From Streptosporangiaceae bacterium (GTDB taxonomy: Bacteria; Actinomycetota; Actinomycetes; Streptosporangiales; Streptosporangiaceae): a stretch of 23,842 nt of DNA. Within the stretch, counting starts at the first letter, position 1, and every line of letters begins with the position of its first letter. Of the stretch, positions 5,943-13,078 are shown one piece after another. A model generated the notes under the pieces. The model had not been told where the DNA came from and searched no databases. It was given only the letters and a program-made list of their open reading frames with translations. Location: contig JASHTQ010000770.1 in assembly GCA_030040475.1 (NCBI GenBank), positions 1-23,842 of the forward strand, written 5' to 3'. The translations under genes and the position numbers were made by a program.

Positions 5943-8900
5943 GTGTGCCGGGCCCGCTGGTGCCGTGCCACTTGCCCGCCGGCAGTATCGGCGCGTCAGC
6001 CGGGAGCCTGCGCAGACCGGGAACGTAAGGATCGAGCTCGCCAGGTGCGAACCGGCATAGCTTGACCGCCCACCACAGGTCGTTGCCGGGGTCGCCGTCG
6101 AGCTTGTACCCGTCGGGGGTCAGCGCGCAGTAGCCGCCCTCGGCGAGCGCGATCAGCGTCACCAGGACGGTGGGACGCGCGCCCGTGGTCAGGTCCCAGA
6201 TCCGGACGACGTCGGAGCCGGTGGCAAGCAGCGAGCCGCCGGGGGAGAACACCACGGAGAACACCGGGGCACAGTGGCCGCGCAGGGTATAGAGGGTGTG
6301 GCCGGCCAGGTCATAGATCCGTGCGGTGGTGTCCTCGGACCCGGTCGCGATCATCGTGCCGTCAGGCGAGAAGACCACGCAGGCGACCTCGGCGGTATGG
6401 CCCTCCAATGTGGTCCGGGTCTCGAAGGTCTTCGGGCTACTTCGGATGGCATGCCTGACCCGCGCGAACCGTGATTGGCGCAACGGGACGACCTCGGTCC
6501 TGAGATCCCAGATCGTGGCGTCGTCCCAGCCCGTCGTCGCCAGCAGGGTTCCGTCGGGAGAGAACGCGAGGCCTCTGGCATCGGCGTAGGTGTTTTGCAC
6601 GGCACTGACTGAGCCGGTGGCGACGTCCCAGATGCGGGCGGTTCTGTCGTCGGAGGCGGTGGCGAGAAGGGTTCCGTCGGGGGAGAAGGCGACGCAGTTG
6701 ACCTCACCGGTGTGGCCCTTCAGCGTGCTGCGGACGGTGCCTGCCGGGATGTCCCAGATGCGGGCGGTCTTGTCGTCGGAGGCGGTGGCCAGCAGGGTCC
6801 CGTCCGGTGAGAACGCCAGTCCGTTCAGGTACGGCGTTCTCGTCCTGATGACGGCATGAGCGGTGCCCGCGGATAGGTTCCAGAGGACGCCATTCCCGCT
6901 ATGAGCCGCCGTGGCCAGCAGCGTTCCATCCGGCGAGAGCGCCAGGCTGGTTACGAAGTCGGTGTTGCCGGTCAGGGTGCCGCGCGCGGCACCCGTGGCC
7001 AGGTCCCAGGTTCGGACGGTGACGTCCGCCGACGTGGTGACGAGCAGGGATTCGTCCGCGGAGAATCCCACGCCGGTGACGGCATCGGCATGACCGGTCA
7101 TGGTAGTGCGGACGGTGCCGGTGGCGATGTCCCAGAGGCGGGCGGTCTGGTCGTGGGAGGCGGTGGCGAGAAGGGTTCCGTCGGGGGAGAAGGCGACGCC
7201 GTTCACCTCGCTGGTATGGCCTTCCAGGCTGGTGCGGGTGGCGGGTTCCCTGCCGGTGGGGATGTCCCAGATGCGCACGGTCTTGTCGTCGGAGGCGGTG
7301 GCCAGCAGCCAGCCGTCGGGCGAGAAGGCTACGTCTAGCACGTAACCGGTGTGACCATGCAAGGTTGCCACGGTGGCGCCGGTGGCGATGTCCCAGATCC
7401 GGGCGGTCTTGTCGTCGGAAGCGGTGGCCAGCAGCCTCCCGTTGGGCGAGAACGCCACCTGCCGGACCCAGTCGGTGTGGCCGGGCAGCAGCAATCGAGT
7501 CTTGGGAGTGGCGCCGGTGACGATGTCCCAGATGCGGGCGGTCTTGTCCTCGGAGGCGGTGGCCAGCAGGCTCCCGTCGGGCGAGAACGCTACCCCGTAC
7601 ACGCCCCCGATATGGTCCGTCAAGGTGGCTTGGGTACTCCCGGTGGCGAAGTCCCAGATGCGGGCGGTCTTGTCGTCGGAGGCGGTAGCCAGCAGGGTAC
7701 CCGTGCGGGAGAACGTCACGTCGTTGACCTCGGCCGTGTGGCCCCTCAGCACCCGGATAACCCTTCGGTCGGCCATGTCGATGAGCTGGACCGTGCAGAA
7801 GACCCCGACTGCCAGCAAGGATCCATCGGGCGATAGCGCCGCGCAGGTCAGCTCCCCGGGCGGCTGGGTCATGAAGTCGACGCCGTCGCGTCCCACGACG
7901 GCCGCGGTGTAGAGTTCCGGCCCGGTCTTCAGGTCGTCAAGCCCGGCGACGGCCAGCAGCGCGGCACGATCCCACCGGCTCATGACCAGGTCGGCGCCTC
8001 GCAACGAGCCGCCGACCATGCGAACCCCGCGCAGGTCGGCGGCGCGCAGGTCGGCGCCGGAAAGGTCGGTACCCTCCAGGCGCATGCCGCGCAGGTTGGC
8101 GGCGCGCAGGTCGGCGTCCCGCAGGTCCCGGCCGGTAAGGTCCTGACCGCGCAGGTCTACCCGGGCCAGATTCTGCCGTCCCGGCGGGATCGCGGCAGCG
8201 TCGTCTCCGCCGACGGTTCCGATGCGCTGCCTGACCGCCAGCGCGTTCTGCTTGGCGGTCTGCGGCGCCTGCGGATCGGCCAGCGTCGTTTCCGCCCACC
8301 GAGCGGCCGGAACGCGCCCCGCGAGGTCGGTGAAGAATTCGACCATCAGCCGGGGCATGCTCCTGCCCGCGAGCATCTGCGCCGGGCGCCGTTCGGTGAC
8401 GGCACCCGCGGCCGCCGACGCCACCAGCCACTCCATGATCGACTGGTGCACAAAGGCAAATGCCCCGTCGTCGGCCATCACCAGCAGGCTGCCGGACCCG
8501 ATCGAATGACTCGCCGCCGCGTCGCTGTAGCCGCGCTCGGAAAGCCCGGTCAGGGTGGCCGCGATCTCCTCGGACAGGTCCTTCAGCGCGATGGTGAGGT
8601 CCTTGGACTCCCATAGCCGCAGGGCCAGCGCGGTACACGCCGCCAGGCGCTCGTCCTTGCCGAGTGAGGGCTGGCCGCGCGGGTGCCGCTGCCTTTCTTC
8701 CTCCGCGCTGAGCCACACGTCGATGATCTCGCGATAGAGCCCGGCGGCGCTGACACGCTCCTCGTCATTGCGGACAGCCAGCAGCCGCTCCTCGCCCATC
8801 TCGGCGACGAAGCCGAGCATGCGCGGATTGTGCGCCAGGTCGAGCAGGTTCCCGATCCCGCTGAGCAGGTCAAACCTGGCGCGTGCGCGGGCGGCGTCGC

Positions 8901-11658
8901 CGCCGTAGAGGTTGCTGAGGAACTGGATGATCTGCTGTTCGGAGAAATCCTCGAGCACCACCACGCGGCTGGCCCGCAGCGTGTCTACCCGCTCTCCCAG
9001 GGCGGTACGCACCTGCTCGGTCGACCGGAAGTGCTGGCTCCGGCTGGTGAGCACCACCTTGGCATTTCCCGACACGGACTCCAGCAGGATCTGCAGGTAG
9101 TCGGCGGCGTTGTCGTACCCGACCCGGAGCTCGAGCTCGTCGAACCCGTCGAAGAGCAGGACGATCCGGCCGCTGGAGACCATATACCTGAGCTTGGCCG
9201 GGCTGATGTCCTCCACCCCCTGCTTCACCAGGTACTGGGCCAGCAGCTCATCGAGCGTCGGGGCCTTTTCCAGGCTGCGCAGCTCCACCAGGACGGGCAG
9301 CAGCGCGGGCAGTTCGCCGGGCAGGGTGCGGGTCAGTTGCCGCAGGAACGAGGTCTTCCCTCGCCCGAAGTCCCCCAGCACGATGATCAGCCGTGCGTTA
9401 TCGGCGCTCAGCCACGCGATCGCCTGCTCGATGAGCGCGGCACGAACGCCGTCATCGTCCGGGCTCGCCATCCGGTACCGCTGCGGGACGTAGAGCCTGG
9501 CCGGATAGACCCGATCCGCGGCGAGCCGCTCGGCCTGCGCCTCGACCAGCGGCCGGAGGTCGAGCAGGCCCTGGTACTCGACGAAGCTGCGCAGCCGGAC
9601 CCCGCGCCGCAACGCGAGCGCGACGAGCTGCCCGGAAGCCGCGGGTCCGCTGTAGACAAGCTCGGATCGGACCGACGGGTCGGCGGCCGCGAACTGCGCG
9701 TGTGTACGCGCGATGAACGCATCCAGGCCAGCCTCGGTGGCCGGCCCGAGTATCACCCCTATCGGGAACTGCTCGGCACCCCCGTCAGGTATCGGCGCAA
9801 GCACCCTGAGATAGCCGTCATCCTCGCGCTCGCTGACCGTTGCCCTCGGCCACCGCACCTGGGTCGCCTCGGCCACGCGTTCCAGGAAGTCCCGGTACGG
9901 ACTGCCCGGTGCGCGATCCGTCCGCCAGGTTCTCCCGGCACGCTGAGCCGCCGTCCCGGCCGTCGGCGACGCGATGCGGTCGGATCCTGTTCCTTCGCCG
10001 GCATCCGCCCGTGCTCCTGCCGCATCGTCCGGGCCGATCTCCGCGAGCGTCCCGGTCTCCGCCTCCCGCCGCGGGAAAACCTCATGGACATCGGCCAGTT
10101 CGCAGCCGCAGTCGCGGCGATCGGAGCCGACCGGGCCGGTTCCGCTGTCGCCTAGCCAGCGGTCCTGCTCGGCCGCATACCGCCGGGCGTACTGGGCGAA
10201 GCCGTCCCGGCGCACGGTGATCAGCTGATACCGGCCGGACAGGGCCGGCAGCCCGCAGCCGAGCCGGTGCATCTCCGCGTCGCGCGCCTGTCCGTGGACC
10301 AGCAGGTTGGCCAGGCCGGTCTGCCCGAGCAACCGTTCCAGCTCGGCCACATCATGCAATCCGGCCCCGGCCGCGCCAGTCGCGCTGTGGTGCACGGCGG
10401 CCAGCCTGAGCCACCCCTTCGACCGGTAGTCCGCCAGCCGTTCCGCGAACCAGTGCAGCTGACGCTCTCCGAGCTGCCCGTAGTGGTCGGCGTCGCGATG
10501 CGTCGCCGCCATCGTGGAATTCAGCCCGGCGATTACCGCGCTGAGGTCCGGCATGGCGAAAAGCGTCCATGGTTCGTCCGGTGTGAAGGTGACGTCGTCG
10601 ACGTCAGCGTAAAAGTCGCCGAAGGCGGTGACGAACTGGCTCCACTTGGGAAAATACGGCGGAGTTGGTACCCGCTCCTTGCTTTCCTGCTCGTCGAAAT
10701 ACGCCCGGCATGCCATTCTGTTGACATCGTGGTCGCCTGGGACGACCGCAACGTGCCGCCGCGGGATCTGGGCCGCCTCGGAAAGCCCGACCAGGAACTC
10801 GAAGGCCGAGTTGAACTGGCTGGGCAGCCCCGACGCGGTCAGGTCGCCGGTCACGATCAGGAGATCCGGGCGCAATCCTCGTTCGGCCGACAGATCCGCC
10901 AGGTCGCGCCGGATCCGCTCGAACGGCGCACCGTCTCCGCCGCCGAACCGCAGGTCGGAAATGTGCAAGGCGGTAAGTTCGGCCCGCCCCGGCCGACCTG
11001 CACGTGCGGTGCGCTGCCATCGCCCTGCCAGGGCTTCTGGCCACGCCAGGCGCAGCCGGTTCGCTCCGATCGCGTAGCTGTCCCGCCACTGCGCGCTGGC
11101 CGGCGCGGCGGCGATGAGCCCGACCACACGGCCGATGGCGTCGTCGTATACCGGGCTGCCGCTGAACCCCCGCTCGACTCGCAGTGCGGAATCCGAGTCG
11201 AGCTGGATCCTGCCGTTCCCGACCCGGCCCCGGATCGTCGCCTCGACCCACCCGCCATCGGGCCGGTGCTGCGGATAGCCGAAAACCTGGACTCTCCTGC
11301 CCATCCTCGGCATGTCCACCGCCAGCCCGACCGCATCGACTCCGGGCGGCAGGTCATCGCCGAGCAGAGTCAGTCCGGCGATGTCGTCGCCCGCGACGCC
11401 CTCGCGTGACGGCGGCAGCCATCGCTGCACGCTGGCTAGCCACGTCCGCGTTGCTGTCTCGTTACCAGCCAGCGGAAAGTCCACGGTCACCGGCTCGGAC
11501 GGCGAGGCCTGCTCGTGCCGGTCCAGCCCCAGCGCCACGTTCACGACATGCGCGCAGGTCACGATCTTCCGCTCGGCTACCATCGCCCCTACCCCTGCGG
11601 GCTTGCCGTCGGACCCGAGAATGCGGACGATGAACGCGTCGGGTGCGGGATCACTCAT
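5938..11658 (-). CDS. Giant trypsin-like / MPE-like / NACHT / pentapeptide / WD40 protein
   Basis: This is a 1906-residue NLR-like STAND protein, numbered from the ATG at 11658 (a GTG at 11670 would add four residues). Domains in order follow. Trypsin-like protease, about 7-206, with His37 in TCAH, Asp91/92 in GDDIAGL and Ser166 in RGFSGSPV. Metallophosphoesterase-like domain, 228-486, with several ligands replaced. Disordered linker to about 583. Unassigned domain to about 730. NACHT, with P-loop GDFGRGKT (762-769), Walker B LLFDGFDE (834-841), VLTSRS sensor and FVHQSIMEWL helix. Pentapeptide repeats, 1164-1226. WD40, 1271-1826, 13 clear blades plus a probable fourteenth, so two seven-bladed propellers. 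In known families the NACHT oligomerises after the repeats sense a ligand and so activates the effector; here the protease is the likely effector. No signal peptide or membrane segment is seen, so it is probably cytosolic. An antiphage or self/non-self conflict role is inferred. Confidence 0.93.
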   Translation of the reverse strand: MSDPAPDAFIVRILGSDGKPAGVGAMVAERKIVTCAHVVNVALGLDRHEQASPSEPVTVDFPLAGNETATRTWLASVQRWLPPSREGVAGDDIAGLTLLGDDLPPGVDAVGLAVDMPRMGRRVQVFGYPQHRPDGGWVEATIRGRVGNGRIQLDSDSALRVERGFSGSPVYDDAIGRVVGLIAAAPASAQWRDSYAIGANRLRLAWPEALAGRWQRTARAGRPGRAELTALHISDLRFGGGDGAPFERIRRDLADLSAERGLRPDLLIVTGDLTASGLPSQFNSAFEFLVGLSEAAQIPRRHVAVVPGDHDVNRMACRAYFDEQESKERVPTPPYFPKWSQFVTAFGDFYADVDDVTFTPDEPWTLFAMPDLSAVIAGLNSTMAATHRDADHYGQLGERQLHWFAERLADYRSKGWLRLAAVHHSATGAAGAGLHDVAELERLLGQTGLANLLVHGQARDAEMHRLGCGLPALSGRYQLITVRRDGFAQYARRYAAEQDRWLGDSGTGPVGSDRRDCGCELADVHEVFPRREAETGTLAEIGPDDAAGARADAGEGTGSDRIASPTAGTAAQRAGRTWRTDRAPGSPYRDFLERVAEATQVRWPRATVSEREDDGYLRVLAPIPDGGAEQFPIGVILGPATEAGLDAFIARTHAQFAAADPSVRSELVYSGPAASGQLVALALRRGVRLRSFVEYQGLLDLRPLVEAQAERLAADRVYPARLYVPQRYRMASPDDDGVRAALIEQAIAWLSADNARLIIVLGDFGRGKTSFLRQLTRTLPGELPALLPVLVELRSLEKAPTLDELLAQYLVKQGVEDISPAKLRYMVSSGRIVLLFDGFDELELRVGYDNAADYLQILLESVSGNAKVVLTSRSQHFRSTEQVRTALGERVDTLRASRVVVLEDFSEQQIIQFLSNLYGGDAARARARFDLLSGIGNLLDLAHNPRMLGFVAEMGEERLLAVRNDEERVSAAGLYREIIDVWLSAEEERQRHPRGQPSLGKDERLAACTALALRLWESKDLTIALKDLSEEIAATLTGLSERGYSDAAASHSIGSGSLLVMADDGAFAFVHQSIMEWLVASAAAGAVTERRPAQMLAGRSMPRLMVEFFTDLAGRVPAARWAETTLADPQAPQTAKQNALAVRQRIGTVGGDDAAAIPPGRQNLARVDLRGQDLTGRDLRDADLRAANLRGMRLEGTDLSGADLRAADLRGVRMVGGSLRGADLVMSRWDRAALLAVAGLDDLKTGPELYTAAVVGRDGVDFMTQPPGELTCAALSPDGSLLAVGVFCTVQLIDMADRRVIRVLRGHTAEVNDVTFSRTGTLLATASDDKTARIWDFATGSTQATLTDHIGGVYGVAFSPDGSLLATASEDKTARIWDIVTGATPKTRLLLPGHTDWVRQVAFSPNGRLLATASDDKTARIWDIATGATVATLHGHTGYVLDVAFSPDGWLLATASDDKTVRIWDIPTGREPATRTSLEGHTSEVNGVAFSPDGTLLATASHDQTARLWDIATGTVRTTMTGHADAVTGVGFSADESLLVTTSADVTVRTWDLATGAARGTLTGNTDFVTSLALSPDGTLLATAAHSGNGVLWNLSAGTAHAVIRTRTPYLNGLAFSPDGTLLATASDDKTARIWDIPAGTVRSTLKGHTGEVNCVAFSPDGTLLATASDDRTARIWDVATGSVSAVQNTYADARGLAFSPDGTLLATTGWDDATIWDLRTEVVPLRQSRFARVRHAIRSSPKTFETRTTLEGHTAEVACVVFSPDGTMIATGSEDTTARIYDLAGHTLYTLRGHCAPVFSVVFSPGGSLLATGSDVVRIWDLTTGARPTVLVTLIALAEGGYCALTPDGYKLDGDPGNDLWWAVKLCRFAPGELDPYVPGLRRLPADAPILPAGKWHGTSGPGTP

Positions 11659-11718
11659 CTGGCCCGGCACCGCCGGTCAGGTACGCCATAAGCCCGATCC
11701 TCGCAGATTTCCGCCGCT

Positions 11719-11796
11719 CCTAACATATCGTTAGGCTCGGGCCGTATAACCACAGCCCGTTCGGAATAAGTTAATTCTCTTTTCCAGAACGAACGG
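11719..11796 (-). promoter_or_regulatory. Promoter/operator region of the giant NACHT gene
   Basis: This AT-rich stretch lies directly upstream of the gene. CCTAAC-ATATC-GTTAGG (11719-11735) is a perfect 6-bp dyad. Next to it, TTATAC on the minus strand (complement of 11744-11749) could be a -10 box, which would place the dyad at the transcription start. A second dyad has arms CCGTTC (11757-11762) and GAACGG (11791-11796), and GTTCGGAA facing TTCC-A-GAAC within it. Both could bind a repressor; no regulator gene is inside the repeat-bounded segment. Confidence 0.4.
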
Positions 11797-11832
11797 CGGT
11801 GCTCGGCAAGCAGATCAGTTGTTGCTGCCTTC

Positions 11833-11875
11833 TCACCACCAGTCGGCCTTCCCGTCGATCCGCTCCCTGATCAGG
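11833..11875. repeat. Right copy of 43-bp direct repeat (att-like)
   Basis: This matches 5900-5942 at 42 of 43 positions. Here the repeat is continuous with the rest of the dinB-like sequence on the minus strand (ADLIRERIDGKADWW, stop at 11833-11835). The repeat starts exactly at that stop codon, the typical geometry of an integration site in a gene 3' end. Confidence 0.85.
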
Positions 11876-11956
11876 TCGGCCTGCCCGATATGCGCCGCGT
11901 ACTCGCCGATCGCGTGGATGAGCGCCCACCGCAGCGACATCTGCGTTCTGGCCCGC

Positions 11957-12074
11957 ATCTCGTGATGATCACGATGGATTTGCCTGCTCAGGGCATCGTG
12001 CTCAGTGACTGGTGGTCCCTGTGAGGTGGATGATGCGAATGGCCGGCAGATGACGGTCGTGTCCATCACGAGAT
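11957..12074. repeat. 118-bp inverted-repeat insertion in the dinB remnant
   Basis: The terminal arms 11957-11974 and 12057-12074 match as inverted copies at about 16 of 18 positions, with the outer 11 perfect (ATCTCGTGATG). The 82-base interior has no gene. The segment lies where the DinB-like protein would need almost no linker. It may be a miniature inverted-repeat element; I see no clear target duplication. Confidence 0.5.
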
Positions 12075-12276
12075 ATGGCCGAGATCCGACATCTGGCCCC
12101 ACCACGGGTTGTGAAGATCGTCTCCAGCGCCATCCCCGCCACCGCCTGCCGCGCCCGCCTCCTGCTCCTCGACCAGCCGCCGCAGGTCACGCTGCGCGGT
12201 CCCGGCGCCCGCGTCCTCGAAGTCCCCGTCCGGCCGGTCCTCGCTGGCGTAATAGCTGGCGATCTCCTGGCCGCAC

Positions 12277-12849
12277 CTAGCTGTCGGTGCATGAGGGCCA
12301 GTGGTCTGCCGCCCACTCGGGCCAGCCCGGCCACCCGGCCGGCGGGGCGGGGATCTCACCGCCGCCGAGTTCGTCGGCGTCGGGCACCTGGAACTGCTCC
12401 CGCCACGCGTCCACGTCGGCCTCGCTCATCGGGAACGTCTGGTCCGGTGCCGTTTCCTGGCGGTGCGCGATGCGGGCGAGCTGGACGTCCCTGTCCACGG
12501 GCAGGTAGACCACCTGGCATGCCGCCCCGGCGGCCCGCGCCAGCCAGCGCAGTGCCGACCGTTCATCGCGGCCCCAGAGCCCGTAGTCGAGCACCACGCT
12601 GACCCCCAGCCGGAGCGCCTGCAGGGCGACCGAGATCAGCCGGCCCTCGAGCACCCAGCGCTTGCCGCCGGCCATCGAATCCCCGAACAGCGGGATCATC
12701 CACTGGTCCGGGGTCAGCCGCAGCGCCCGGTGCGCCGCGGCGAGTTCCGTGGCCCGGGTGGTCTTCCCGGCTCCGGCCAGCCCGACCATCAAGATCAGCG
12801 TGGCGGCACGCGGATCGGATCGTGCGGCGGACGGCTGCGACTCAGACAT
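12277..12849 (-). CDS. P-loop kinase-like ATP-binding protein (AAA_33 type)
   Basis: The 190-residue protein starts MSESQPSAARSDPRAATLIL and has a Walker A motif GLAGAGKTT (about 23-31), then LTPDQWM and WVLEGRLISVALQALRLGVS, with the aspartate VVLDYGLWGRDER serving as Walker-B-like. RDVQLARIAHRQ resembles the lid of small-molecule kinases. This pattern fits the predicted kinases of the AAA_33/zeta-toxin/chloramphenicol-phosphotransferase superfamily; the substrate cannot be read from the sequence. I chose the ATG at 12847-12849 because the extra residues encoded upstream look non-coding; a GGGGAG lies close upstream. It is transcribed toward the dinB remnant, which starts within about 12 bases of its end, so the insertion or deletion that trimmed dinB may have set this boundary. 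Confidence 0.85.
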   Translation of the reverse strand: MSESQPSAARSDPRAATLILMVGLAGAGKTTRATELAAAHRALRLTPDQWMIPLFGDSMAGGKRWVLEGRLISVALQALRLGVSVVLDYGLWGRDERSALRWLARAAGAACQVVYLPVDRDVQLARIAHRQETAPDQTFPMSEADVDAWREQFQVPDADELGGGEIPAPPAGWPGWPEWAADHWPSCTDS

Positions 12850-13078
12850 GACTCCCCTGATCAGGCAGGATGGCCCGGCAGCACGCGAATTAGCGGGTGC
12901 CTGCCGGCCGGACACTGATCCGGCGGTACGTCCTGGCGCTGCCCCGGGCAGGGCAGCCGGTGAGGCCGCGGTTACGGCAGCCTCGGTACCGTCGCTAAGC
13001 GGCGATCCGGATGGTCATGGCAGCGCAGCAGCCCATGCCCGCACCATAGCCGACGGCGCCGGCGCCGGGCTGATTGAG

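Larger units (their letters stand above)
11833..12265 (-). pseudogene. DinB/DUF664-like gene remnant
   Basis: Three minus-strand frames together read as a DinB-superfamily (DUF664) protein. The pieces are SYYASEDRPDGDFEDAGAGT and QRDLRRLVEEQEA near 12265-12160, then QAVAGMALETIFTTRG near 12145-12100, then MSLRWALIHAIGEYAAHIGQ with ADLIRERIDGKADWW at 11942-11833. The first join needs a frameshift around 12150-12160. Between the second and third pieces about 110 extra bases are present, matching a 118-bp inverted-repeat insertion. The N-terminal part is missing and a P-loop kinase-like gene ends at 12277. DinB/DUF664 proteins are small four-helix metal-binding proteins, often thiol-dependent transferases in actinomycetes. 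The gene is not functional here. The exact limits of the remnant are approximate. Confidence 0.75.

Noticed and set aside
6181..7857. Regularly spaced repeats that might look like a CRISPR array
   Set aside because: The repeats lie in one reading frame, encode WD40 blades, vary in sequence and have no unique spacers.
8683..10155. 490-codon open frame on the plus strand
   Set aside because: It is antisense to the NACHT region, which has clear Walker motifs on the other strand.
12851..12864. Third possible copy of the att-like core (CTCCCcTGATCAGG)
   Set aside because: Only about 13 bases match, with an extra C, and the rest of the 43-bp repeat is absent. Chance similarity is likely.
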